From Candidatus Uhrbacteria bacterium GW2011_GWE2_46_68 (GTDB taxonomy: Bacteria > Patescibacteriota > Patescibacteriia > UBA9934 > GWF2-40-263), in the NCBI GenBank assembly GCA_001002765.1, contig LCMS01000008.1, forward strand, positions 1 to 58,028: a stretch of 58,028 nucleotides of DNA, given 5' to 3'. Both the position numbers and the translations under genes were made by a program. Below are positions 35,458 to 44,336 of this stretch, one piece after another (positions within the stretch are counted from its first letter, which is position 1; every line of letters starts with the position of its first letter). The notes below the pieces were generated by a model. It made no database searches. It was not told the DNA's origin and saw only the letters and a list, made by a program, of their open reading frames with translations.

Positions 35458-36132
35458 ATGAAAATTATTAACACATATTCATTTAAAGGTGGAGAGAAGT
35501 TTCTCAAGACTAAACATCCGAAAGAACTCAAAGAAGTTCAAGATGCTATCAAAGCATTGGATGCCACCCTTTGCTTAACTAAAGAGAGTAAAGAGAAAAC
35601 TAAAAAAGGTCAGGTTTTGTTTTCTCCTGTCGATATGAATAATTACCTGAAACTCGTTTGTCACCAAAAAGGATGGACAACAAAAGCCGAGGAAGGTAAA
35701 AAGAGAAAGTTTGTAGAACCACGCCACGCTTTTGGCAAAGGACGATTTCGTGAGATGGACGGCATCAAGAATAAAGTTGGTCTTGAAATTCAATTTGGAA
35801 AATACGCCTTCATGGGTTATGACATTTTCTCAAAAATGATTATTTTCAAAAACTTAAAATATATTGAGTGTGGTATAGAGATTGTTCCAAGTAATGAGTT
35901 GGTAAAATTCATGTCCACAGGAGTCTCATCTTTCGAGCAACTTCTCGTTGATTTTGAACACAGAGGGGAAAGTAATATTGATATCCCGGTCTTTGTAATG
36001 AGTATTGGGCTTACAGATGAGGAAAAGACAAAATCTCAAACTCTTAGAGAACTTTTTCGTACTAACAAAAAGGAGGCCCTCTTAAAGATTAAATTGCGTA
36101 AATATAACGGATCAGCTCCCGGTCCCAAATAA
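35458..36132 (+). CDS. BglII/BstYI-family type II restriction endonuclease
   Basis: REMDGIKNKVGLEIQFGKYAFMGYDIFSKM: D-x8-E-x-Q spacing as in BglII (Asp84, Glu93, Gln95, from memory); convergent with a methyltransferase. Confidence 0.85.
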   Translation: MKIINTYSFKGGEKFLKTKHPKELKEVQDAIKALDATLCLTKESKEKTKKGQVLFSPVDMNNYLKLVCHQKGWTTKAEEGKKRKFVEPRHAFGKGRFREMDGIKNKVGLEIQFGKYAFMGYDIFSKMIIFKNLKYIECGIEIVPSNELVKFMSTGVSSFEQLLVDFEHRGESNIDIPVFVMSIGLTDEEKTKSQTLRELFRTNKKEALLKIKLRKYNGSAPGPK

Positions 36133-37701
36133 ACTCTCGCGAGCTTTTCTAAATTCATCTGGCAACTCAGCAAGTTTTACACTACTGGTTGGTTGATATA
36201 CCGGAGTCCCCATCATTCGGCGATTCAATGTTCCATCAGCGGCCGCTTTTACTCTTTCTTCAGCGATATCCAAATACTCTTTCATAATGTCTGATCCATA
36301 TCCTTTGCGATCATGAATGACTGCCGCACAAACTGAGCTTCCTACGCCAAGATAGGGATCAAGTACTGCGTCACCTGGGTTGGTCATGGATAATACTAAT
36401 CGTTCAATAAGCTCTATCGGGAATTGGCACGGGTGATCTGTCTTTTCTGGGTGATTATTTTTTACATTCGGAATATCCCAAACATCTTCGGGATTTTTAC
36501 CTAAAGGGTTACCCGACAAAGTTCCGTATTTTTCGTTTTTCTTAAAATTCTTTTTACCCGGATACTTTTGAGGTACACGTACTGGATCAAGATTAAATGT
36601 GTAGCTATCGCCTTTAGTAAACCAAACGATTGTTTCGTGGCGTCCTGAAAATCGTTTGGTGCAATGTAAGCCATGTCCGAATCGCCAAATAATACGGTTG
36701 CGAAGCTTAAGCCCATACTTTTTGCCGATCTGGTAAATCAACGCATCCAGCGGAAAGACTTCGCCATCTTTAGCAATATGATTCCCAACCTGCCAGCAGA
36801 TGCTTCCATCATCAGACAATATTCGAACGGCTTCTTCAAAGGTTTTTTCTTGCGCGGCGAGATATACATCCAAACTCGTTCGCTTTTCGTATTCTTTTCC
36901 AATGTTGTAAGGTGGCGATGTCACGATAAGTTTTACTGATTTATCTGGAATTGATTTCATCAAATCAAGCCGATCTCCTTGGAATAGGACAACATCTGCT
37001 TCTTTGCTGTATTTATTTGCAATTTTGATTTTTTTGTTTGAGGTAAACAATACACGCTGATCTGTAGTAATTGAAGGCTTTTGTTTCTTTGTATCTTTTT
37101 GTTCGATTTCTTCGCTAGTTTTTACAACATCTAAAACAATCCCCTGAATTGTTAAACGAGAAGGATGAATAAACTTTGGCTGTAAATCGGGATTAGCTGG
37201 CTGTAATCTTATTTGTCCTCTTTCTTTATAATACTTTTTGAGAGTAGCCTCGTTCTCGTCTATCAGAGCAACAATTTTTTGTCCATTTTCAGCAGTCGGT
37301 TGATTTCGCACAATCACCAAGTCTCCGTCATTAATATTTTCGTCAATCATGCTATTACCGGATACACGCAGAGCATAAACTTCCCCCTTGGGAACTTTAA
37401 ATTTAGGAATGGCTATAGTCTCTTTTTCCTGGATTGCCTCGATTGGTTCTCCGGCCGCGATAGTACCCAAAAGGGGAATTTTGACCATTGGATACTTAGA
37501 TGCAACACTGATCGCACGAGCCTTATTTTCTGTTTTTCCTAAATAACCACCTTCTTTGAGTTTTGAGATATGAAAATGAATAGTTGAAACAGAAGCAAGT
37601 TTAAGTCGCTTTCTAATTTCCTCAAAAGAGGGAGAGTATCCTTTCTTTATCGTATAACTTTCTATGAAGTCCAGGACTTCTTTTTGGCGTTTTGTGAGCA
37701 T
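36112..37701 (-). CDS. LexA repressor/S24 autoprotease fused to beta-class DNA methyltransferase (N4C or N6A)
   Basis: LexA wHTH LTKRQKEVLDFIESYTIKKGYSPSFEEIRKRLKLASVSTIHFHISKLKEGGYL; cleavage motif GTIAAGEP; GNSM Ser; EATLKKYY Lys; then TSPPYNIGKEY and DAVLDPYLGVGSSVCAA. Confidence 0.93.
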   Translation of the reverse strand: MLTKRQKEVLDFIESYTIKKGYSPSFEEIRKRLKLASVSTIHFHISKLKEGGYLGKTENKARAISVASKYPMVKIPLLGTIAAGEPIEAIQEKETIAIPKFKVPKGEVYALRVSGNSMIDENINDGDLVIVRNQPTAENGQKIVALIDENEATLKKYYKERGQIRLQPANPDLQPKFIHPSRLTIQGIVLDVVKTSEEIEQKDTKKQKPSITTDQRVLFTSNKKIKIANKYSKEADVVLFQGDRLDLMKSIPDKSVKLIVTSPPYNIGKEYEKRTSLDVYLAAQEKTFEEAVRILSDDGSICWQVGNHIAKDGEVFPLDALIYQIGKKYGLKLRNRIIWRFGHGLHCTKRFSGRHETIVWFTKGDSYTFNLDPVRVPQKYPGKKNFKKNEKYGTLSGNPLGKNPEDVWDIPNVKNNHPEKTDHPCQFPIELIERLVLSMTNPGDAVLDPYLGVGSSVCAAVIHDRKGYGSDIMKEYLDIAEERVKAAADGTLNRRMMGTPVYQPTSSVKLAELPDEFRKARESLFGTGS

Positions 37702-37706
37702 ATAGA

Positions 37707-37757
37707 TTGACTTGTTTACTATACGTCTATTATAATAGAACAAAAGTAGAAAATCAA
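37707..37757. promoter_or_regulatory. Overlapping divergent promoters centred on palindrome TCTATTATAATAGA (37726-37739)
   Basis: +: TTGACT 37707-37712, 18 bp, TATAAT 37731-37736. -: TTGATT (37757-37752), 17 bp, TATAAT (37734-37729). Confidence 0.7.
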
Positions 37758-37777
37758 ATTTACTTATCCCCACCAAT

Positions 37778-38524
37778 ATGGATAAACAACAATCGAACTC
37801 AGCCGAATTCAAGACACTTATGGAATATGCCAAGGAAATGCACCATAGGTACTTCCGAGCAATTTCAGCTTTCTATGCCTTTGAGGCTCTAAAAGAGGTC
37901 AGAGCACCAAATATCGTTGGTCAGTCAGATGCAGAAGAAAACGCAAAAACAATGGCTAGATACAATGGGCTTTTCACTCCGGCGGAAGAGGCTTTGAGAG
38001 TATATTTTTTCTTAGAACTTGCAAAAATGTTTGATTCGTCAAAACAGGCCTTGCATATCAACAAGATTTTGAATTTTACCGCGAGCAATCTCAAGAAATT
38101 AACAGTTGATGCTTTTAAGGAATACAATCAGAGTCAGCCCCGTGCTTTTCTTGAGACATTGGTTAATGAATATAAAGGGATGGATCACGAGGAGTTGGTT
38201 GTGATAAAAGAAATGCTTAATAAACACGAAACCGTTCTCGAAAAATTGGAAACATATCGAGATAAATGGTTGGCACATGATGATAAAAAGAAGCCGAAGT
38301 TGCCATCCATTACAGGTGAAGAAATAAAAGCCTTATTTGAAGTATTGGCAAAAATGCTAAATACCATAACGGGGCGGCTGAACAGTGAATCATGGACTTA
38401 CTCGCATGTTGAAGGCGATGTAAAACACCACATCCGACTTGTTGTGGATCATCTGCGAAGATTCGAGCCTTACCGCCTAAAGGAGATTGAAGAAAAATAT
38501 CAAATTAAGTCAAAAGAAAGTTAA
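37778..38524 (+). CDS. HEPN/AbiU2-like protein
   Basis: All-helical 248 aa with YRDKWLAHDD (R-x5-H HEPN-like motif). Confidence 0.55.
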   Translation: MDKQQSNSAEFKTLMEYAKEMHHRYFRAISAFYAFEALKEVRAPNIVGQSDAEENAKTMARYNGLFTPAEEALRVYFFLELAKMFDSSKQALHINKILNFTASNLKKLTVDAFKEYNQSQPRAFLETLVNEYKGMDHEELVVIKEMLNKHETVLEKLETYRDKWLAHDDKKKPKLPSITGEEIKALFEVLAKMLNTITGRLNSESWTYSHVEGDVKHHIRLVVDHLRRFEPYRLKEIEEKYQIKSKES

Positions 38525-38526
38525 TC

Positions 38527-39156
38527 ATGCAATTATCTAAAGAACAACTAGAAAAACTCAAACTTATTAAGGATTTTAAGATTGCTCTAAAAGACCTTGA
38601 GTTAGTGGTGAAAAATCCTGCACATTTATGGAACGGTCGGGATATGCAAAATTTTAGTCTACGACCTAGAGAAGCATGGGCAAATTGGTTAATCTGCGTT
38701 GTGCTCAGGTACATGCATAAAAGAGATATTACTTTTATGGAGGATGATAAAGGAGATGGATTTATTGTTGATAAGGAAAGAATAGTGATTGTTCCAACTG
38801 AGCATGTTTCTGCCCTAAACATTCCAAAGGGTAAAAAACTTCCATCCGGAGAACAGCGGGTCATTGATGCGATAGATTTAAAGATTGCAAAGGGCATTGA
38901 ATATGCAAAAGATAAACTTCTCGTTGTGTTTTTTGATGGTGCCGGAGAGTTTTACAGAAATAAAATCAGAGAAAACATATTCGGGAGACATGGTTTTGAA
39001 GCAGTGTTTTGTGTTGGTCTTTTAGATTCTAATGAAAGTGGATATTCTTACTCTGTAACAGAGTTTAGAGATTCTTTTGGAGTTCAATCGGTAACTCATA
39101 AAGTCGAAATAAATGGAGATTTTACCGACTGGAAAATTTCTCAAGTGATACGGTAG
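38527..39156 (+). CDS. Hypothetical protein, translationally coupled to HEPN-like gene
   Basis: Starts 2 nt after the previous stop; 209 aa; no motif assigned. Confidence 0.7.
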   Translation: MQLSKEQLEKLKLIKDFKIALKDLELVVKNPAHLWNGRDMQNFSLRPREAWANWLICVVLRYMHKRDITFMEDDKGDGFIVDKERIVIVPTEHVSALNIPKGKKLPSGEQRVIDAIDLKIAKGIEYAKDKLLVVFFDGAGEFYRNKIRENIFGRHGFEAVFCVGLLDSNESGYSYSVTEFRDSFGVQSVTHKVEINGDFTDWKISQVIR

Positions 39157-39559
39157 TGTAAACAATGACATCTATGGTTGATGTCTAAATGGAATAATCC
39201 ACTACATTTCGCCCCTTATCAGATTTCGGTTTCGGAACCTCAAACCATTCGGGGTGAATTTTGAAGATAGCTCGTAATTCCTGTATAATTGGATCAAGAG
39301 TCCAAATAGTTAGCCGTTTTACTTGATACTTTGGTTCTAACTTGCGGACATCGTGCCCGCCAATTTTCACTTTTTGTAAAATCGTAAGAAACAGCCTCGG
39401 CGCAAAGCGTGGAAGCCTGAAAAGAGAAAGACGGTTTTCCATAACGAATAGAATTCAAATGAGAAGAGTTTTGGGACCGAAAGGTTCCTACTTTTTTAAG
39501 GAAGACATGTGGCAAAGAAAATTTAACACGAGAGCGATTCGATTGACTCAGACAAAAAT

Positions 39560-39967
39560 ATGGCAAAAAAATTTGATTGGGATCGTGTTGGTTTGGATTT
39601 TGGAAATTGGGAAGAAGAAAAGATATGGGCTTTAGATCTCCCTGTTGTTGAGATGGATATCGCGGATTTGATTTGGCATTTTGATGCACCATTTTGGCCG
39701 AGCGATCATGGTGAGCGATGGGCCATAACTCCTTGGGATGTTATTCATGAGAAAGAAGGTACTTTGAATGAACAGAAAAATATGGAACATGCTGATCTAA
39801 AATATCCCATTGATATTTTACAAAATAAAGACAGGTGGCTCATCTTGGATGGAATTCACCGTCTCGCAAAATCATACAAGTTGGGATATTCCAAAGTGAA
39901 TGTCAGAATGATACCTCGAGAGAAACTTTCAGAAATTATTGTAAGCGATTCTATAGAATTGCCTTAG
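39560..39967 (+). CDS. Small ParB/sulfiredoxin-fold-like protein
   Basis: WLILDGIHRLAKSYKLGYSKVNVRMIPRE resembles ParB N-terminal box. Confidence 0.5.
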   Translation: MAKKFDWDRVGLDFGNWEEEKIWALDLPVVEMDIADLIWHFDAPFWPSDHGERWAITPWDVIHEKEGTLNEQKNMEHADLKYPIDILQNKDRWLILDGIHRLAKSYKLGYSKVNVRMIPREKLSEIIVSDSIELP

Positions 39968-40076
39968 GAACACTTCTCATTTCATTGAGTGATAACAAAA
40001 CAAGACATTTTTATTTTCTACTGACATCTAAAATCGTTGACGCACAAAAAAGTTTCCTGTATAACAGAGACACCTT

Positions 40077-40153
40077 AGCGGGGTAGAGCAGCCAGGCAGC
40101 TCGCCGGGCTCATAACCCGGAGGTCGTGGGTTCAAATCCCACCCCCGCAACCA
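40077..40153 (+). tRNA. Initiator tRNA-fMet(CAT)
   Basis: CAT anticodon with GGG/CCC anticodon stem, unpaired A1:A72, ends CAACCA. Confidence 0.93.
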
Positions 40154-40237
40154 CGTAAAGACACCAGCTCGTCTGGTGTTTTTACGTTTTTCCTCTTCTG
40201 CTTCACAACGACATCGGGTATAATAATCGCGTTATCT

Positions 40238-41011
40238 ATGGCGCACATTGTTTCGGTCGTGAATCAAAAAGGAGGTGTGGGGAAAACGACAACGGCTTTA
40301 AATTTGGCCGCTTTTTTAGCAGAAGCCGGAAAGTTTGTGCTAGTGGTGGATTTAGATCCGCAAGCCAATGCCACCTCGGGTCTTGGTATTAATCATCAAG
40401 AACTTTCAGCCGGGACTTACGAGGCGCTTATCGGGAAACATCGCATTCGTGATTTGATTCACAAAACATCTCATGAGGGATTGAAAATTCTTCCGGCAAC
40501 ACAAGCCTTGGCGGGAGCCGCGGTGGAACTGGTTACCGTAGAAGATCGTGAACATTTTTTACGAAAAGCTCTTTTGGAAGTAAAAGGAGATTTTGATTAC
40601 ATTTTTATTGATAACCCACCATCTCTTGGTATCATCACGGTCAACGGATTGGTGGCATCCGATTCAGTTCTTATCCCTGTTCAAGCGGAATATTTTGCAC
40701 TCGAAGGGTTGGGACAGCTCATGGGGACAGTGCAACTTATTCGTGAAAATATTAAACCGGAACTCAATGTGATGGGAGCCGTCATCACTATGTACGACAG
40801 TCGCACGCGTCTCTCTAAGGAAGTATTGGAAGAGTTGTATCGTTATTTTCCAGATAAAATTTTCCGATCTGTGATTCCTCGCAGTGTTCGATTGGCCGAG
40901 GCTCCTTCTTTTGGTAAAACAATTTTAGGATATGATCCCGCATCCAAAGCGGCCAAGGCATATCAACGACTGGCGCGCGAATTTTTATTACGGGAAAATG
41001 AGTGGCTTTAA
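40238..41011 (+). CDS. parA: Chromosome partitioning ATPase ParA/Soj
   Basis: NQKGGVGKTTTALNLAAFLA, VDLDPQANATSGLG. Confidence 0.97.
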   Translation: MAHIVSVVNQKGGVGKTTTALNLAAFLAEAGKFVLVVDLDPQANATSGLGINHQELSAGTYEALIGKHRIRDLIHKTSHEGLKILPATQALAGAAVELVTVEDREHFLRKALLEVKGDFDYIFIDNPPSLGIITVNGLVASDSVLIPVQAEYFALEGLGQLMGTVQLIRENIKPELNVMGAVITMYDSRTRLSKEVLEELYRYFPDKIFRSVIPRSVRLAEAPSFGKTILGYDPASKAAKAYQRLAREFLLRENEWL

Positions 41012-41023
41012 TTGAAGGAGGAT

Positions 41024-41884
41024 ATGCATGTCAAACCCGCATTGGGACGAGGACTTGGATCCTTGATCCCCGGTGTTAAATCAAGCTATATCGAACGTGC
41101 GCTTCCGGATATCCGGCAAGAAGTTTTGCAAGTGGAAGTCGCAAAAATTCATCCCAATCCTCGCCAGCCGCGTCAGCGCTTTTCTCCGGGGGAATTGGAA
41201 GATTTGATCGCCTCCATCAAAGAGCATGGTATTTTACAGCCGCTTATTGTTACGAGAGATGGAGAAGGATATGAGCTCGTTGCCGGAGAACGTCGTTTGC
41301 GCGCATCGCGGACCTTGGGGCTCACTCATGTGCCGGCGATTGTGCGCGAGGCAACCGAACAACAAAAATTGGAATTGGCGCTCATTGAAAATATTCAACG
41401 ACAAGATTTGAATGCTGTGGAAGAAGCCTACGCATACAAGGCGCTTATTGATGAGTTTCAGCTCACCCAAGAAGATGTGGCGCGTCGGGTGGGGAAAAAT
41501 CGTTCGACCGTGGCAAATATTTTGCGCCTTCTTGATCTACCCGAAGAAATTTTACAAGCCGTACAAGAGGGGAGAATAATGAAAAGTCATGCACGGACAT
41601 TGTTGGCTGAAGAAGATCCAAAAAAACAAGATCACTTGTTTCGTCTCATGTTGTCCGGCCACATGACTGTGCGTGAAGTGGAGGAGCGTACAAAGCCACA
41701 AGGAAAAGGGACACCGGCAAAAAAAGTGAAGGACCCCAACATCTTGGCTCATGAGGAACGGTTGCGTGAGATTTTAGGAACCAAGGTGGAAATTTTTGAA
41801 AAGCGCGGGCATGGGAAAGTTTCCGTTCATTTTTATTCGCGCGAGGAATTATTTGAACTTTTGGACAAGCTGAGCGATTTATAA
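41024..41884 (+). CDS. parB: ParB/Spo0J partition protein
   Basis: LQVEVAKIHPNPRQPRQRF, GYELVAGERRLRASR, ALIENIQRQDLNAVEEA, RVGKNRSTVANILRLLDLP. Confidence 0.97.
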   Translation: MHVKPALGRGLGSLIPGVKSSYIERALPDIRQEVLQVEVAKIHPNPRQPRQRFSPGELEDLIASIKEHGILQPLIVTRDGEGYELVAGERRLRASRTLGLTHVPAIVREATEQQKLELALIENIQRQDLNAVEEAYAYKALIDEFQLTQEDVARRVGKNRSTVANILRLLDLPEEILQAVQEGRIMKSHARTLLAEEDPKKQDHLFRLMLSGHMTVREVEERTKPQGKGTPAKKVKDPNILAHEERLREILGTKVEIFEKRGHGKVSVHFYSREELFELLDKLSDL

Positions 41885-41888
41885 AAGA

Positions 41889-41914
41889 AGGCCGCCTTTC
41901 ATCGGGCGGCTTTT
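41889..41914 (+). terminator. parB terminator
   Basis: GGCCGCC-tttcatc-GGGCGGC then TTTT. Confidence 0.75.
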
Positions 41915-43430
41915 AAGTTGAGCGATGTTTGACGGATTTTTTTGCTTTCTCACGTCCTTGCATCACATGGGTAATCCATCCTTTGACCGTATGGCGGGTG
42001 GCATCACGAATTTTTTGGCGTGCATGACGCGTTTTGCAAAATTTTATCCAATCCGCATTTGGGGCTTTACGATTTTTGTCAGTAAGAATATCGACAATAT
42101 CTCCGGATTTTAACGATGTATCCAAATTGGCCACTGATCCGTTGATTTTGACTGATGCGCATTTGTTTCCGATATCCGTATGAATCGCATAGGCGAAATC
42201 CACAGGCGTGCCGCCTTCCGGAAGCTCGATCACATCTCCCTTGGGAGTAAAAACAAAGATGCGATCTTTGAACACGTCAATCTTCAAGATTTCCAATTGA
42301 TCCAAAAAATCTTTTTTGGTTTCAATTTCTTTTTGAATACCCACAAGTTCCTCGATCCATCGTAATTGTTTACTTGGTTTATTTCCCCCTTCTTTATAGC
42401 GCCAATGGGCGGCAATACCGTATTCGGCGATTTCGTGCATTTCCCGTGTGCGAATTTGGAACTCCACCACCTCTCCGTTTTCGGTAAAAACCGTTGTGTG
42501 CAATGACTGATAACCATTGGGTTTTGGTTGGGCAATATAATCTTTGATGCGACCGGGAACCGGACGCCACTTTTGATGCAATAGGCCAAGTACGGTATAG
42601 CACTCTTCCACATCTTGGAGAACAATGCGCACAGCCAAAAGGTCGTAGATTTTGCTTAAATCTCCTTCATAACGTACGAGCTTTGTGTGAAGACTGTAAA
42701 GACGTTTCACACGACCATAGACCGAGGCACTGGCAATGGCATTTTGCGAAAGGATATCTTCGGTTTGATGAATGATATGACTCACAAAGACCCCCTTTTC
42801 ACGCACCTTCATTTCCACAATGCTGCGCATGTGTTCGTATTCTTTTGGATCCAAATAGGCAAAAGAGGCATCTTCCAATTCTCCTTTGATCTCGTTCATG
42901 CCCAGTCGTCCGGCAATAGGGGCGTAGATTTCGAGTGATTCCTCAGCAATGCGTTTTTGTTTTTTCTTAGGCATGGCATAGAGGGTCTGAAGATTGTGAA
43001 GACGATCGGCGAATTTCATGAAAATGACACGCACATCAGAGGCCACAGCCAAAAACATTTTGCGCATGTTTTCCACATAGCGCTCCACACCTTGGTATTT
43101 CATTTTTTTAAGTTTGGTCACACTATCGACCAAGGTGGCAATGTCATCTCCGAATTGTTGACGAAGGTCATCAAGCGTAATGTCCGTATCTTCTACGACA
43201 TCATGGAGCAGACCCGCAGCAATCACATGAAGGTGCAGTTTCATTTGCGCAAGACGATACGCAACAGCCAGAGGATGGGTAATGACCGGATGACCGGTGA
43301 GACGATATTCATCACGATGCGCGCGTTTTGCCAGTTCAAAAGCGCGTTGGAGTAATTCCAAATCCGGTTGTTTATAATTTTGTTTGACGAGTGTTTCCAA
43401 GTCTTGGTAGGAGTAAACAATCTCGGGCAT
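41913..43430 (-). CDS. RelA/SpoT-type (p)ppGpp synthetase/hydrolase
   Basis: HD motif LLHDVVEDT; YQSLHTTVF synthetase motif; TGS domain DRIFVFTPKGDVIELPEGGTPVDFAYAIHTDIG. Confidence 0.95.
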   Translation of the reverse strand: MPEIVYSYQDLETLVKQNYKQPDLELLQRAFELAKRAHRDEYRLTGHPVITHPLAVAYRLAQMKLHLHVIAAGLLHDVVEDTDITLDDLRQQFGDDIATLVDSVTKLKKMKYQGVERYVENMRKMFLAVASDVRVIFMKFADRLHNLQTLYAMPKKKQKRIAEESLEIYAPIAGRLGMNEIKGELEDASFAYLDPKEYEHMRSIVEMKVREKGVFVSHIIHQTEDILSQNAIASASVYGRVKRLYSLHTKLVRYEGDLSKIYDLLAVRIVLQDVEECYTVLGLLHQKWRPVPGRIKDYIAQPKPNGYQSLHTTVFTENGEVVEFQIRTREMHEIAEYGIAAHWRYKEGGNKPSKQLRWIEELVGIQKEIETKKDFLDQLEILKIDVFKDRIFVFTPKGDVIELPEGGTPVDFAYAIHTDIGNKCASVKINGSVANLDTSLKSGDIVDILTDKNRKAPNADWIKFCKTRHARQKIRDATRHTVKGWITHVMQGREKAKKSVKHRST

Positions 43431-43545
43431 AATAAAATCAGCGTAATATAGGAACGGCGCTCTGTAAAGGAATTTTTCGTTTTAGAAATTGCGATTCCTT
43501 CTTAAACACGGTACCTTATAGTCATCAGATCATAATTTTTTATGT

Positions 43546-44310
43546 ATGCCTGAGAGCAGAGAAGGGTTTTCCCCACCAGAGAGGACAGATTCATCCACAA
43601 CCGAAAAAAGAAAAGGGCGAGGACGTCGGGATCGCCGAAGAAAAGATCGGGAAAGAAAAGGATCAGCAGGAGGATCGGATACGGAAAAAGTCACCGTGGT
43701 TCCTCGGCCGGGATCAGAAAAACATCCTGGTTCAACCCCGGATGTTTCCTCCACACCACCGGTCACCTCAGGAACAACTTCTTCTCCCGACAGATCTCGA
43801 TCTTCTGGTACGGCAAAACCACCTGACGCAACTAAGACGGACACACGTGCCCCATCGGTTGATACGTCAGACGATGACGATGATGATGGAGACGCTGCGG
43901 TGTCCACACCTTTAGATTCTCCCGCATCACCCACGTCTTCTCTTGATTCGGCCATTCCCGTCAGTGACAAAGATACCCGTGACATTTTTATTCCAGACGG
44001 AGAGGGGGTAGGCGACAAAGCAAAAAAATGGTTTCAAAAAGGTGGAAGAGGATTGGGATTTTTGGGGCTGGGGAGTTTGGGGGTGTTTGCTCATTTGTTC
44101 CGCATCACAGCAAGGACAGCACATCAAGCCTATGACAGCATCCTCTATTTTGCGGAAAAAGCTTTGTATGAGAACAGCGGCGTCAACAAAACGATTCCTT
44201 GGAAATGGTTTGTGAAACCACCGGAGGAACCGGAATATCTCAAAGCAAAAAAACGTTTGGAAGAAATGCAAAAACGCAGTGGAGGTGGGGGAGGAGATAA
44301 AAGAAGATAA
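43546..44310 (+). CDS. Hypothetical protein with long low-complexity N-terminus
   Basis: Continuous 254-aa ORF; basic/Ser-Thr-rich N-terminus, conserved-looking C-terminus with hydrophobic segment. Confidence 0.6.
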   Translation: MPESREGFSPPERTDSSTTEKRKGRGRRDRRRKDRERKGSAGGSDTEKVTVVPRPGSEKHPGSTPDVSSTPPVTSGTTSSPDRSRSSGTAKPPDATKTDTRAPSVDTSDDDDDDGDAAVSTPLDSPASPTSSLDSAIPVSDKDTRDIFIPDGEGVGDKAKKWFQKGGRGLGFLGLGSLGVFAHLFRITARTAHQAYDSILYFAEKALYENSGVNKTIPWKWFVKPPEEPEYLKAKKRLEEMQKRSGGGGGDKRR

Positions 44311-44336
44311 AAAATCAGGGGCAAGCCCCTGATTTT
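44311..44336. terminator. Bidirectional terminator between convergent genes
   Basis: AAAATCAGGGG-caag-CCCCTGATTTT. Confidence 0.85.

Noticed and set aside
39185-39442. 85-aa minus-strand ORF as a possible antitoxin
   Set aside because: Overlaps other short ORFs and shows no family motif; insufficient support.
40200-41900. parS sites near parAB
   Set aside because: No TGTTTCACGTGAAACA-like palindrome found by eye.
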